From positions 496,001 through 560,000 of the forward strand of contig NZ_CP160849.1 of NCBI RefSeq assembly GCF_040790665.1: 64,000 bases of DNA. The letters run 5' to 3'. Source of the DNA: Sulfitobacter pontiacus. Its GTDB lineage: Bacteria > Pseudomonadota > Alphaproteobacteria > Rhodobacterales > Rhodobacteraceae. Shown here in pieces: positions 8,548-17,441 of this stretch; position 1 is the first letter of the stretch; each line of letters begins with the position of its first letter. A program made the position numbers and the translations under genes. The notes under the pieces were generated by a model that worked only from the letters and a program-made list of their open reading frames with translations, was not told the DNA's origin and made no database searches.

Positions 8548-8775
8548 GTGCGCCTGTATCAGGCCACGCCGCCGCTGTTCTTCAAGCATCGCAACGATCC
8601 AAGCGACAGCTATGACCGCGAGCGGTTCAAGGACTTCAAACGGATACTGCTAAGCGAGGAAGACTGCGACAAAGGCCCAGAAGCCACCATCGCCTTGATC
8701 CGCTCACTGCTTGAAAAATTCGCTGACTATACGCCTCAGCGCTCGCAACACACTCCAAATCAGGGAGAGATTTAA
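8548..8775 (+). CDS. Small hypothetical protein between thiolase and FadJ
   Basis: 75 residues from a GTG at 8548 with GGGGG 6 bases upstream; it ends one base before fadJ starts. It is charged and helical (DRERFKDFKRILLSEED, ATIALIRSLLEKFADY). Family not recognised. The 98 bases before it are open in another frame from the ATG at 8450, which overlaps the thioLase stop as TGATG. That upstream peptide (MGDQPHPFHAVADLAARRG) looks coding too, so this may be a single gene split by a one-base shift near 8546, or two overlapping small genes. Confidence 0.5.
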   Translation: MRLYQATPPLFFKHRNDPSDSYDRERFKDFKRILLSEEDCDKGPEATIALIRSLLEKFADYTPQRSQHTPNQGEI

Positions 8776-10977
8776 ATGACCGATTTCACCATGAAGACAG
8801 ACGCCGACGGCGTCGCCATCATCACCTGGGACGTGCCCGGAAAATCCATGAACGTCATGTCGATCGAGGGCCTGTCCGAGCTGGACAGCATCATCGACAC
8901 GGTCCTGTCCGACGACGCCATCAAGGGGGCCGTGATCACCTCTGGCAAGGACGGGTCCTTTGCCGGTGGTATGGACCTGAACCTGCTTGCCAAGATGCGC
9001 GAAGACGCGGGCGATGATCCGGCGCAAGGGCTGTTTGACGGCACGATGAAAATGCATGCTCTGCTGCGCAAGATCGAACGCGCGGGCATGGACGCCAAGA
9101 CCAACAAGGGCGGCAAGCCGATTGCCTCTGCCCTGCCCGGCACAGCCGCGGGCATCGGGCTTGAACTGCCGCTCGCCACGCACCGCATCTTTGTCGCAGA
9201 CAACCCCAAGGCGCGTATCGGCCTGCCCGAGATTATGGTCGGTATCTTCCCCGGCGCGGGCGGTACCACCCGTCTGGCGCGCAAACTCGGCGCGATGGCC
9301 GCATCGCCCTTCTTGCTGGAAGGCAAGATGGTTGCGCCTGCTGCTGCGAAATCTGCCGGTCTGATCGACGAAGTCGTCGCTGATCCGGTAGCCGCCGCGA
9401 AAGAATGGGTGCTGAATGCCAAGGATGCGGACATTCTGAAACCCTGGGACGCCAAGGGCTACAAGATGCCCGGTGGTGCCCCCTATCACCCTGCGGGCTT
9501 CATGACCTTCGTCGGGGCCAATGCGATGGTCAACGGCAAGACCCAAGGTGCCTTCCCTGCGGCCAAGGCCCTGCTGAGCGCCGTTTACGAAGGTTCGCTT
9601 GTGCCGTTTGATACCGCGCTGAAGATCGAGGCGCGCTGGTTCACCAACATCCTGCTGAACCCGTCCTCCTCTGCCATGATCCGGTCGCTGTTCCTGAACA
9701 AGGAAGCGCTGGAAAAAGGCGCGGTACGTCCCGAAGGTGTTACCGATCAGCGCGTCAAGAAACTGGGCGTTCTGGGCGCTGGCATGATGGGTGCGGGCAT
9801 CACGCTTGTGTCCGTGCAAGCCGGGATCGAAGTCGTGCTGATCGACCAAACCCAAGAAGCCGCTGACAAGGGCAAAGCCTATTCCGCCAGCTTCTTTGAC
9901 AAGGGCATCGCGCGCAAGAAATCCACCGAGGAGAAGAAAGCCGCCGCCCTTGATCTGATCACCGCGACCACCGATCTGGACGCGCTGAAAGGCTGTGACC
10001 TGATCATCGAAGCCGTCTTCGAAGACCCTGCCGTCAAGGCCGAGATGACCAAGAAGGTCGAAGCCGTGATCCCCGAGGATTGCATCTTTGCCTCCAACAC
10101 CTCGACCCTGCCGATCACCGAGCTGGCCAAAGCGTCTAGCCGGGCGGATCAGTTCATCGGCATCCACTTCTTCTCGCCCGTCGAAAAAATGGCGCTGGTC
10201 GAGATCATCAAGGGTGCCGAGACTGGCGACCGTGCGGTGGCCAAATCGCTCGACTATGTGCGCCAGATCCGCAAGACGCCAATCGTGGTCAACGACGCGC
10301 GTTTCTTCTATGCCAACCGCTGCATCATCCCCTATGCCAACGAAGGCGCGCGGATGATCACCGAAGGGGCGGCACCGCAACTGGTCGATCACGCGGCACA
10401 GCTTCTGGGTTTCCCTGTGGGGCCGGTGCAGCTGACCGATGAGACCTCGATCGATCTGGGGGCCAAGATTGCCCGCGCGACCAAGGCGGCCATGGGCAAT
10501 GCCTATCCTGCCAGCCAAGCCGATGATCTGATCTTCTGGATGGAAGATCTGGGCCGTCTGGGCCGCAAGGCGAACGCGGGCTTCTTTGACTATGACGAAA
10601 AGGGCAAGCGTCAGGGCTATTGGAAGGGGATGCACGACAAGTTCCCGCTGGCCGAGGAACAGCCAGACCTGCGCGATGTGCAGGACCGTCTGATGTTCGT
10701 GCAAGTGCTCGAAGCGGTACGTGCGCTGGAAGAAGGCGTGCTGGAAGACATCCGCGAAGGCGACGTGGGCGCGATCCTTGGCTGGGGCTTTGCGCCCTGG
10801 TCCGGCGGCCCGTTCAGCTGGCTCGACATCATCGGCACGCCCTATGCCGCGGAACGTTGTGACCAGCTTGAAGCGCAGTTCGGCGAGCGGTTCAAATGCC
10901 CTGACCTGCTGCGTGAAATGGCCGAGAAGAACCAGACCTTCTATGGTCGCTTCGGGCCGGACGCCAAAGCCGCCTAA
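8776..10977 (+). CDS. fadJ: Bifunctional enoyl-CoA hydratase / 3-hydroxyacyl-CoA dehydrogenase
   Basis: 733-residue beta-oxidation fusion that hydrates the enoyl-CoA and then oxidises the 3-hydroxyacyl-CoA with NAD. The N-terminal crotonase domain (about 1-190) has the oxyanion/acid region GLPEIMVGIFPGAGGTTRLA. The NAD-binding domain starts near residue 330 with LGVLGAGMMGAGI. The dehydrogenase C-terminal domains follow, with HFFSPVEKMALVEII and a final FAPWSGGP block. It is the alpha subunit counterpart to the thiolase just upstream. The GGGAGAG ribosome site supports the start. FadJ and FadB cannot be separated by sequence alone. Confidence 0.95.
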   Translation: MTDFTMKTDADGVAIITWDVPGKSMNVMSIEGLSELDSIIDTVLSDDAIKGAVITSGKDGSFAGGMDLNLLAKMREDAGDDPAQGLFDGTMKMHALLRKIERAGMDAKTNKGGKPIASALPGTAAGIGLELPLATHRIFVADNPKARIGLPEIMVGIFPGAGGTTRLARKLGAMAASPFLLEGKMVAPAAAKSAGLIDEVVADPVAAAKEWVLNAKDADILKPWDAKGYKMPGGAPYHPAGFMTFVGANAMVNGKTQGAFPAAKALLSAVYEGSLVPFDTALKIEARWFTNILLNPSSSAMIRSLFLNKEALEKGAVRPEGVTDQRVKKLGVLGAGMMGAGITLVSVQAGIEVVLIDQTQEAADKGKAYSASFFDKGIARKKSTEEKKAAALDLITATTDLDALKGCDLIIEAVFEDPAVKAEMTKKVEAVIPEDCIFASNTSTLPITELAKASSRADQFIGIHFFSPVEKMALVEIIKGAETGDRAVAKSLDYVRQIRKTPIVVNDARFFYANRCIIPYANEGARMITEGAAPQLVDHAAQLLGFPVGPVQLTDETSIDLGAKIARATKAAMGNAYPASQADDLIFWMEDLGRLGRKANAGFFDYDEKGKRQGYWKGMHDKFPLAEEQPDLRDVQDRLMFVQVLEAVRALEEGVLEDIREGDVGAILGWGFAPWSGGPFSWLDIIGTPYAAERCDQLEAQFGERFKCPDLLREMAEKNQTFYGRFGPDAKAA

Positions 10978-11007
10978 GACGGCAACGCCCGATAGAGAAA
11001 ACGGAAG

Positions 11008-11034
11008 CGGCCAGCAGTTCTTGCTGGCCGTTTT
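11008..11034. terminator. Terminator after the beta-oxidation operon
   Basis: CGGCCAGCA / TGCTGGCCG 9-bp stem with a 5-base loop, then TTTT. An A-run upstream lets it also act for the convergent sulfotransferase gene. Confidence 0.85.
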
Positions 11035-11063
11035 GCTTTGCGGGAGATGTACCGCCCGCGCGC

Positions 11064-11714
11064 TCAGCCGTCGAAGCTGTAGCCGAAACGCGCGATATCC
11101 TCGGCGCAGGTCGTGGCGATCAGGTCGCGGGTTTGGGGGGTGTAGTAGTCCCGATAGCCCGCCGCGCGGTCCGACGCATTCGCATGCGGCAACGTCAGAT
11201 CAAAGCCCAGATGGTCGAACAGCGGCTGCGCGTCCTGCGCGAAATGCTCGATCCGGATGAACAGGTTGCTTTGATCCTCGCCTGCCCCGTCACGCATATA
11301 TGACCCGTAGGGAGAGGCCAGAAGGCTGCCCTGCACGGTAGGCGTCTGCACGAAGGCGTCAAACGCCAGCGACTTGGCAAGCCCCACGGCGGGATGATCG
11401 AACCCCTGCGCGCGCAGCCAATGGTAATAGCTGACCATCCGGTCCCACGGGTTACGCACAAGCGCAAAGGCGAACATCTGGGCAATCTCTTGGCGGGTGA
11501 CCACGCCCTCGATATCGGCGAGGGTTGCGTGTTTCCAAAGCCGCCCTGCCGACGCGGCCCCTGCCAGACGCTTGCGCCGCTTGACCGCCTTGGGCGTGTC
11601 GCCCAGCATCAGATCCTCTTTCATTGCGCGCGCTTCCAGCGCGAGCGCAAGGGACGTGCCTCCGGTCTTGGGGATATGCACAAAGATATAATTGCGCCCG
11701 CGGCTGATGATCAT
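11064..11714 (-). CDS. Sulfotransferase family protein
   Basis: 216-residue member of the sulfotransferase-2 type, transferring sulfate from PAPS to an unknown acceptor. The 5'-phosphosulfate loop IFVHIPKTGGTSLA sits at residues 11-24. The 3'-phosphate-binding part is FALVRNPWDRMVSYYHW. No signal peptide is visible. The ATG at 11714 is chosen because it starts immediately before the conserved P-loop strand; an in-frame start at 11831 would add 39 residues of low-quality sequence. It stands alone on the minus strand, divergent from an acyl-CoA ligase. Roseobacters often carry several such genes. Confidence 0.85.
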   Translation of the reverse strand: MIISRGRNYIFVHIPKTGGTSLALALEARAMKEDLMLGDTPKAVKRRKRLAGAASAGRLWKHATLADIEGVVTRQEIAQMFAFALVRNPWDRMVSYYHWLRAQGFDHPAVGLAKSLAFDAFVQTPTVQGSLLASPYGSYMRDGAGEDQSNLFIRIEHFAQDAQPLFDHLGFDLTLPHANASDRAAGYRDYYTPQTRDLIATTCAEDIARFGYSFDG

Positions 11715-11854
11715 GACCGCCCCGCCGCATCTGTGGTTGGCCGCTTTACGCTCGTGCCCATATCCTGCCTCTGCCCTGCTTTTATCATCCTTCCCAAAAC
11801 GGGGGATGCTGCGCAATAGTAACCGGGACAAAGCGAAAAAAGACAGGGTGCGCC

Positions 11855-13480
11855 ATGGGCTGGATGACGAACGAAAACGGGTTGGACAAATGCGCCGCGA
11901 ATTACGTGCCGCTCACGCCGCTGTCGCACCTGAAACGCGCGGCCCATGTCTTTGCCGATATGACGGCGGTGATCTACGGCGCGCATCGGGTGAGCTATGC
12001 GCAGTACCATGCGCGCTGTTCGCAGCTTGCTTCGGCCTTGGTGGCGACGGGGGTTGAACCGGGTCAGGTTGTGGCGACGATCCTGCCCAATATCCCCGCG
12101 CAGGCAGAGGCGCATTTCGGCGTGCCCGCCTGCGGTGCCGTGCTTAACACCATCAACACGCGGCTGGATGTGGATACGGTGGGCTACATTCTCGACCACG
12201 GCGAAGCGCGGGTGCTGCTGGTCGATACGCAGTTCGTCGATCTGGCAGAAGCGGCCTGTGCAACGCTCGACGGCCCGCCGCCGCTGCTGATCGAAGTGCC
12301 TGACCCTGCGGCGGGGTTCCCGGCAACGGGTCGCCACACCACATACGATGATTTCATCGCCACCGGCGACCCTGCGTTCAACTGGATCATGCCCGACGAC
12401 GAATGGGAAAGCCTTGCGCTAAACTATACCTCTGGCACGACGGGGCGGCCCAAGGGCGTGGTCTATCACCATCGCGGTGCCTATCTGATGACCATGGGCA
12501 CGGTGGTCAGCTGGCGTATGGTGATGCGGCCCGTGTTCATGCAGATCGTACCGCTGTTCCACTGCAACGGCTGGAACCACACGTGGATGATGCCCCTCTT
12601 GGGGGGCACACTGGTCTGCTGCCGCGACATCACTGCCGCCGCGATCTATGACGCCATCGCCAACGAAGGCGTGACCCATTTTGGCGGTGCCCCCATCGTG
12701 CTGAACATGATGGTGAACGCGACGGAAGACGAACGCCGCGCCTTTGATCATCAGGTGGAGGTCTTCACCGCCGGTGCGCCCCCTGCCCCTGCCACCCTGT
12801 CCAAGATCGAAGCTTTGGGGTTCAACGTCACGCAGGTCTACGGGCTGACCGAGACCTACGGCCATGTCACTGAATGTCTGTGGGATCCCGCATGGGACAG
12901 CGCCCAAGGGGCCGAGCGCGCCGCGATCAAGGCCCGTCAGGGCGTCGCCATGCCGATGATGGAAGAGATCACCGTCATGGACAGCGAAATGGCCCAAGTC
13001 CCGCTGGACGCTGCCACACAGGGAGAGATCATGATCCGCGGCAATTCGGTGATGAAAGGGTATTTCAAGAACCCCGCCGCCACGCGCGCGGCCTTTGCGG
13101 GCGGGTATTTCCATTCGGGCGATCTGGCGGTGCAGCATCCGAACGGACATATGCAGATCGCCGACCGCGCCAAGGACATCATCATCTCGGGCGGCGAGAA
13201 CATCTCGTCCGTCGAGGTCGAAGGCGTATTGATGGGCCATCCGGATGTGAACCTCGCCGCCGTTGTCGCGCAACCGGACGAGAAATGGGGCGAAGTGCCC
13301 TGTGCTTTTGTCGAGCTGAAACCCGGCCGGAGCGGAGACGAAGCCGCCATGATCGCCTTTGCGCGCGACACGCTTGCGGGGTTCAAAGCACCCAAACGCG
13401 TGGTGTTTCAAGAGCTGCCGAAAACCTCGACCGGGAAGATCCAGAAATTCGAACTGCGCGCGCAGGCCGCCAGGCTTTAG
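11855..13480 (+). CDS. Acyl-CoA synthetase (AMP-forming)
   Basis: 541-residue ANL-superfamily ligase that activates a fatty or short acid to its CoA thioester through an acyl-AMP. Adenylation motifs are ALNYTSGTTGRPKGV (about residue 190), QVYGLTETYGH, YFHSGDLAV and the hinge DRAKDIIISGGENISSVEVE. The C-terminal lysine is in PKTSTGKIQK. The whole length matches the medium/long-chain and acyl-activating subgroup common in Rhodobacterales. An alternative ATG lies 9 bases downstream. It fits functionally with the nearby beta-oxidation genes but is transcribed from its own promoter region (11715-11854). Confidence 0.93.
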   Translation: MGWMTNENGLDKCAANYVPLTPLSHLKRAAHVFADMTAVIYGAHRVSYAQYHARCSQLASALVATGVEPGQVVATILPNIPAQAEAHFGVPACGAVLNTINTRLDVDTVGYILDHGEARVLLVDTQFVDLAEAACATLDGPPPLLIEVPDPAAGFPATGRHTTYDDFIATGDPAFNWIMPDDEWESLALNYTSGTTGRPKGVVYHHRGAYLMTMGTVVSWRMVMRPVFMQIVPLFHCNGWNHTWMMPLLGGTLVCCRDITAAAIYDAIANEGVTHFGGAPIVLNMMVNATEDERRAFDHQVEVFTAGAPPAPATLSKIEALGFNVTQVYGLTETYGHVTECLWDPAWDSAQGAERAAIKARQGVAMPMMEEITVMDSEMAQVPLDAATQGEIMIRGNSVMKGYFKNPAATRAAFAGGYFHSGDLAVQHPNGHMQIADRAKDIIISGGENISSVEVEGVLMGHPDVNLAAVVAQPDEKWGEVPCAFVELKPGRSGDEAAMIAFARDTLAGFKAPKRVVFQELPKTSTGKIQKFELRAQAARL

Positions 13481-13486
13481 TGCAGT

Positions 13487-14011
13487 CTACATCGCGCGCT
13501 GTGTGACAACCGGATCGGCGACGATCACCGCCTCTGCCTGCTCTTGCGGGCCGAGCCGTTTTTCGTACCGCCAAACGTCAATCTGCAACGGCCCCTCGCC
13601 GGTTTCGACCTCGTAAGGGATTGTGCCCGCCTGCACCCAGCCGCAGGCCTCATAGAACCGCGCGGCACGGGTGTTGCCAACCGAACAGGCCAGCCATTTC
13701 AGCCCATGTCCCAGTTCTGCTTCCGTCGCCGCCATCATCTGCTGCGCCAGACCGCTGCCCTGAAAGGCATCACTGACGTAGAACTGGTAGATCTCGTCAT
13801 GGTCCACCATGAAGAACCCGGCGATCTGCCCTTCGACCCAGACCACCTGCGTATGCTTAAGGTGCACCCGCATCCGCATCGTGAACTCTTCGAAACTGCG
13901 CAGGGCGGTCAAGGCGGGCGGCACGACATCGGCATGGGCCTGATGCCAACCACGATACCAGATCTCGACAAGTCTGGCGGCATCATCGGGATGTGCGGGC
14001 TTGATCTGCAT
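13487..14011 (-). CDS. GNAT family N-acetyltransferase
   Basis: 174-residue acetyltransferase with the GNAT fold. Motif A for acetyl-CoA binding is VSDAFQGSGLAQQMM (about 88-102), and motif B is SVGNTRAARFYEACGW, a classic C-terminal GNAT strand-helix. The start at 14011 has AAGGAGCG upstream and opens MQIKPAHPDDAARL, the usual first strand. Acceptor unknown. It converges on the acyl-CoA ligase with a 6-base gap and is divergent from the membrane protein at 14117. Confidence 0.9.
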   Translation of the reverse strand: MQIKPAHPDDAARLVEIWYRGWHQAHADVVPPALTALRSFEEFTMRMRVHLKHTQVVWVEGQIAGFFMVDHDEIYQFYVSDAFQGSGLAQQMMAATEAELGHGLKWLACSVGNTRAARFYEACGWVQAGTIPYEVETGEGPLQIDVWRYEKRLGPQEQAEAVIVADPVVTQRAM

Positions 14012-14116
14012 GGGACGCTCCTTTCGAATTCTCCTATGCTGTCTTAAGTCCACCCATTGCTCAACCCGTGTCAGGTGGTAAACTATCCAAAACAGTTAGG
14101 CACTATACTTCAGGAT

Positions 14117-15130
14117 ATGACAGCCCTTTCCAAATACGCCCGGTTGGAAGCAACCGGACTATGGCGTTCGGCCCCCGATGCCCAACGTCGCGAGGTCATC
14201 GTGTCGATCGGCGATGCGACACTGGTGATTTCCGACCTCAAGGATCAGGCGCTGACCCATTGGTCACTGGCGGCTTTGGCGCGTTCAAACCCCGGCACCC
14301 GCCCCGCGATTTTCCACCCCGACGGCGACCCCAGTGAAACGCTGGAAATCCCCGACAGCGAGGGAGAGATGATCGACGCCATCGAAACCCTGCGCCGCGT
14401 GGTCGAACGCCGTCGCCCCCGCCCGGGGCGGCTGCGCTTTGCCGGGGTGCTGACCTCGGCGCTGGTGGTGGCGGCGGTGGCGCTGTTCTGGCTGCCGGGT
14501 GCGCTGCAAGATCACACGCTGCGGGTGGTGCCCAAGGTCAAACGCGCCTCCATCGGGGCGGCGCTGCTGAAAAAGATCGAACGGGTGTCCGGCCCCGCCT
14601 GTACCAACGCCCGCGGGCGCACGGCGCTGGCAAAGCTCGGCGCGCGGCTGTCGTCTGATCCGATGGTGGTTCTGCCCGCCATGACCCGCCCCAGCCTGCA
14701 CCTGCCCGGCGGGCTGATCGTGCTGAACAAGACCCTGTTCGAGGATTACGAGTCCCCCGATATCGCGGGCGGCTATATTCTGGCGGAGCAAGCGAAACGC
14801 GCCGTCACGGACCCGCTTGAACATATGCTCGCCACCATCGGCATCCGCGAAAACTTCCGCCTGCTGACCACAGGCGATGTCTCGGATGCGGCCCTCACAC
14901 GCTACGCCGAACATCTGATGGCCGAACCCGCGCCGGAACCGCCCGTTGACGCCCTGCTTGCCCGTTTCGAAAAACAGCGCCTGCACAGCACGCCTTACGC
15001 GCAAGCCCGTGACATCACCGGAGAGACGGTGCTGCCCCTGATCGAAGGCGATCCGATGAACGGCAAGGAAACCGACCCTCTGCTGAACGATGCCGACTGG
15101 CTACGGCTGCAAAATATCTGCGGCGGCTAA
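14117..15130 (+). CDS. Membrane protein resembling a degenerate M48 peptidase
   Basis: 337 residues. The N-terminal 100 form a cytoplasmic-looking domain (EVIVSIGDATLVISDL). One membrane helix follows (about 107-130, VLTSALVVAAVALFWLPGAL), then a soluble C-terminal part. There, SLHLPGGLIVLNKTLFEDYE followed by SPDIAGGYILAEQAK aligns by eye with the LPGG-xx-GLL and HExxH block of M48 metalloproteases. Both zinc histidines are replaced (A-E-Q-A-K) while the Glu remains. It is therefore probably a non-catalytic relative. The start is uncertain: AGGA is only 2 bases before this ATG, and another in-frame start is at 14057. Confidence 0.75.
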   Translation: MTALSKYARLEATGLWRSAPDAQRREVIVSIGDATLVISDLKDQALTHWSLAALARSNPGTRPAIFHPDGDPSETLEIPDSEGEMIDAIETLRRVVERRRPRPGRLRFAGVLTSALVVAAVALFWLPGALQDHTLRVVPKVKRASIGAALLKKIERVSGPACTNARGRTALAKLGARLSSDPMVVLPAMTRPSLHLPGGLIVLNKTLFEDYESPDIAGGYILAEQAKRAVTDPLEHMLATIGIRENFRLLTTGDVSDAALTRYAEHLMAEPAPEPPVDALLARFEKQRLHSTPYAQARDITGETVLPLIEGDPMNGKETDPLLNDADWLRLQNICGG

Positions 15131-15160
15131 GGCAGAGATACACACTCCGACCTTCAACGC

Positions 15161-15194
15161 AAAAGGCCAGCCGGATCGCCCCGACTGGCCTTTT
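15161..15194. terminator. Bidirectional terminator
   Basis: AAAAGGCCAG / CTGGCCTTTT inverted repeat with inner CGG/CCG pairing, between the convergent membrane-protein and SPOR-protein genes. The A and T tracts on both flanks let it work in both directions. Confidence 0.88.
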
Positions 15195-15217
15195 ATCTGC
15201 ACTGTCGTGCGGTTGCG

Positions 15218-16543
15218 TCAGCGGATGTAGGCATCGCCGTAACCGGCACCGCGCAACTTACCCAAAGCCGCAGGTGCAGAGGACGCGCCAAAGGGCCCCG
15301 CCTGCACCGACAGATAGGTCTTGCCGCCGCGGGTGGACTTGCCGATGCGCGCGCCCATCCCCATCCGCGCGATACGTTGTGCCGCACGCTGCGCGTTCGC
15401 GCTGTCCCCATAGACGCCGATCTGCACATAGGTCTTGCCCGCGGCACGCGGGGTCGCTGGGGCTGTGGCGACTGGCTTGGGGGTCGAACGGCTAGAGTAA
15501 ACCGGCTTGCGCGCGGCAGGCGCTGCGTTCTTGTTGCGTACGATACGTTTGACCAGCTGGCCGTTGCGCTTGGCAAAGGTCACCTCGCCCAACTCGCGGC
15601 GCTGCTGCTCGACCGAGGTATAGGGGTAGACCAGCGGCAAACGCGCGGTCACGTCCTGCCCTGTGCTTTGGTTCACTAGACGGCGCGGCACGGTGTTGGT
15701 CCAGATCAACAACATCTTGGACCGCCCCTCAAGGTTCTGTTCGGCCCGCTTGGGGTTCAGACGGTCGTCTTCCCACACGGGGCGGTATCCTTTGGGCACC
15801 GAGACGTTGGCATAGGTGTTCTGGCGGTTGATCGCGACATGTTTCGGCACGATCCGCGTATGCGCATGCGCCGCTGCGGGTCTCGCCGTAGTTGTGACGC
15901 TGCCTGTGGCTGCCCCATAGGACGGCGCAGATGCCACGGCCCCGGCCTGCGCGGTGGAGGGCAGGATCGGCGCGGTTTGTGGGCCGCAACGCACGGCGAG
16001 CCCCTTGGTCCGCGACCCGGAGTATTGCTGGCTGATGGCAGAGCGTCCGGCACAGGTGGTCGGCACCTGCGCCACCGCCACCGGCGCTTGCGCGCGCGGT
16101 GCGGCTGGCACGTCGACCGAGCGTGGTACCGGCTGGCGCACCGGCTTGGGTGCTTTCTGGCGTACAACAACCGGCTTGGCCTTGCGCTGTGGCAGAGGGC
16201 GTGCCGCAACCGTGGGCTGTTTGGCCGCGGCGGGCGCGTTGTTCACGGTGATCTGCACCGGCGCATCAGCACCACCGGCAGGCGCGCTGGCCGCTGTCTG
16301 CACATTGGTCGGCTTGAAGCCGCAGACACCCTGACGTTTGCGCGACACGCGCGGCACCCAGGTCACATTGCCGTCGATACCGGCCCGAATAAACACACAG
16401 CCTTTGCTGTCGACATATTGCTTGCCCTTATACGAGGCCGACGGGAATTCCGCCGGTTGATCGCGAAAGCTTTGCGCTTGGGAAATACCTGCCCCAAACG
16501 TCGTCATCAATGCCGCAACTGCCACAATACTAGTAAATTTCAT
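15218..16543 (-). CDS. Secreted SPOR-domain protein
   Basis: 441 residues, exported. The signal peptide is MKFTSIVAVAALMTTFGAGI with a probable cut after SQA. A short conserved domain with Cys residues follows (SKGCVFIRAGIDGNVTWVPR and VCGFKP), then a long Pro/Ala/Val/Lys-rich linker. A central block contains PKGYRPVWEDDRLNPKRAEQ, and the C-terminal SPOR domain (about 365-441) starts KTYVQIGVYGDSANAQRAA. SPOR domains bind denuded septal peptidoglycan, so a periplasmic envelope or division role is likely. The start at 16543 gives the signal peptide directly. Single gene, with its own terminator. Confidence 0.9.
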   Translation of the reverse strand: MKFTSIVAVAALMTTFGAGISQAQSFRDQPAEFPSASYKGKQYVDSKGCVFIRAGIDGNVTWVPRVSRKRQGVCGFKPTNVQTAASAPAGGADAPVQITVNNAPAAAKQPTVAARPLPQRKAKPVVVRQKAPKPVRQPVPRSVDVPAAPRAQAPVAVAQVPTTCAGRSAISQQYSGSRTKGLAVRCGPQTAPILPSTAQAGAVASAPSYGAATGSVTTTARPAAAHAHTRIVPKHVAINRQNTYANVSVPKGYRPVWEDDRLNPKRAEQNLEGRSKMLLIWTNTVPRRLVNQSTGQDVTARLPLVYPYTSVEQQRRELGEVTFAKRNGQLVKRIVRNKNAAPAARKPVYSSRSTPKPVATAPATPRAAGKTYVQIGVYGDSANAQRAAQRIARMGMGARIGKSTRGGKTYLSVQAGPFGASSAPAALGKLRGAGYGDAYIR

Positions 16544-16633
16544 CTGCGCCCCCACACAATGTAGTAAATAAACCATGCGCGATCCCGGTTTCAGAGTAAA
16601 GCACCCTGATCACCGGATCGCCCATTTTGCGCC

Positions 16634-17275
16634 TTACTTGGTCCCGAACATCCGGTCACCGGCGTCACCAAGCCCGGGAATGATATACCCCTGCTCGTTC
16701 AGCTTCTCGTCGACCGCCGCGGTGACGATCGGCACATCGGGATGCGCCTCTTTCATGCGGGCCACGCCTTCGGGGGCCGCCAGCAGACACAGGAAGCGGA
16801 TATTGGTCGCACCGGCTTTCTTCAGCATGTCGATCGCAGCCACGGATGAATTACCAGTGGCGAGCATCGGGTCCACGGCGATCACCAGACGGTCGTCCAT
16901 ACCCTCTGGCACTTTGAAATAGTATTCTACCGGCTGCAACGTTTCCTCGTCACGATACAGGCCAACAAAACCTACCCGTGCCGACGGGATCAGCTCAAGC
17001 ACGCCGTCCATCAAGCCGTTGCCCGCCCGCAGGATAGAGATCAACGCCAGCTTCTTGCCGTCCAGCGTAGGTGCGTCCATCGGCTGCATCGGCGTGTCGA
17101 TCCGCTTGGTCGTCATCGGCAGGCCGCGGGTCACCTCATAGGCCAGAAGCTGGCTGATCTCGCGCAGCAACTGGCGGAACGCCGCGGTCGATGTGGATTT
17201 ATCCCGCATGATTGTCAGCTTGTGCTGCACCAGCGGATGATTAACGACGGTCAGGTGTTCAACGATATCGGACAT
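16634..17275 (-). CDS. upp: Uracil phosphoribosyltransferase
   Basis: 213-residue enzyme making UMP from uracil and PRPP. The PRPP-binding loop [14 protein letters not shown] and the C-terminal uracil-binding stretch [13 protein letters not shown] are both present, as in E. coli Upp. The ATG at 17275 ([20 protein letters not shown]) gives the family N-terminus. It is the last gene of a pyrimidine salvage block (cdd, deoA, deoB, upp), separated from deoB by a hairpin repeat. Confidence 0.97.
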   Translation of the reverse strand: MSDIVEHLTVVNHPLVQHKLTIMRDKSTSTAAFRQLLREISQLLAYEVTRGLPMTTKRIDTPMQPMDAPTLDGKKLALISILRAGNGLMDGVLELIPSARVGFVGLYRDEETLQPVEYYFKVPEGMDDRLVIAVDPMLATGNSSVAAIDMLKKAGATNIRFLCLLAAPEGVARMKEAHPDVPIVTAAVDEKLNEQGYIIPGLGDAGDRMFGTK

Positions 17276-17352
17276 CGGGGCGCTCTCCATATTACTTGGC
17301 TGAACTCATGCCCCGAAAAGCCGTGCCCCGCAACCATCGCATCTTCGCCAGC

Positions 17353-17413
17353 TTCATTTTGCCAGTCAAACTCCGGGGGGATCGCGGCCCTGCCGCGATG
17401 GGGGCTGGCCCCC
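17353..17413 (+). repeat. Dispersed intergenic repeat, copy 2
   Basis: Head TTCATTTTGCCAGTCAAACT, then G-run, stem 1 ATCGCGGC / GCCGCGAT, stem 2 GGGGG / CCCCC. It is about 90% identical to copy 3 at 20414. It lies between deoB and upp, where it may act as a hairpin in the minus-strand transcript. Confidence 0.8.
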
Positions 17414-17441
17414 ACCCGACCGATACGCCGCCGAACAGGGT

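Noticed and set aside
8704..10704. Long antisense open frame over fadJ
   Set aside because: Same cause; the FadJ frame has all motifs.
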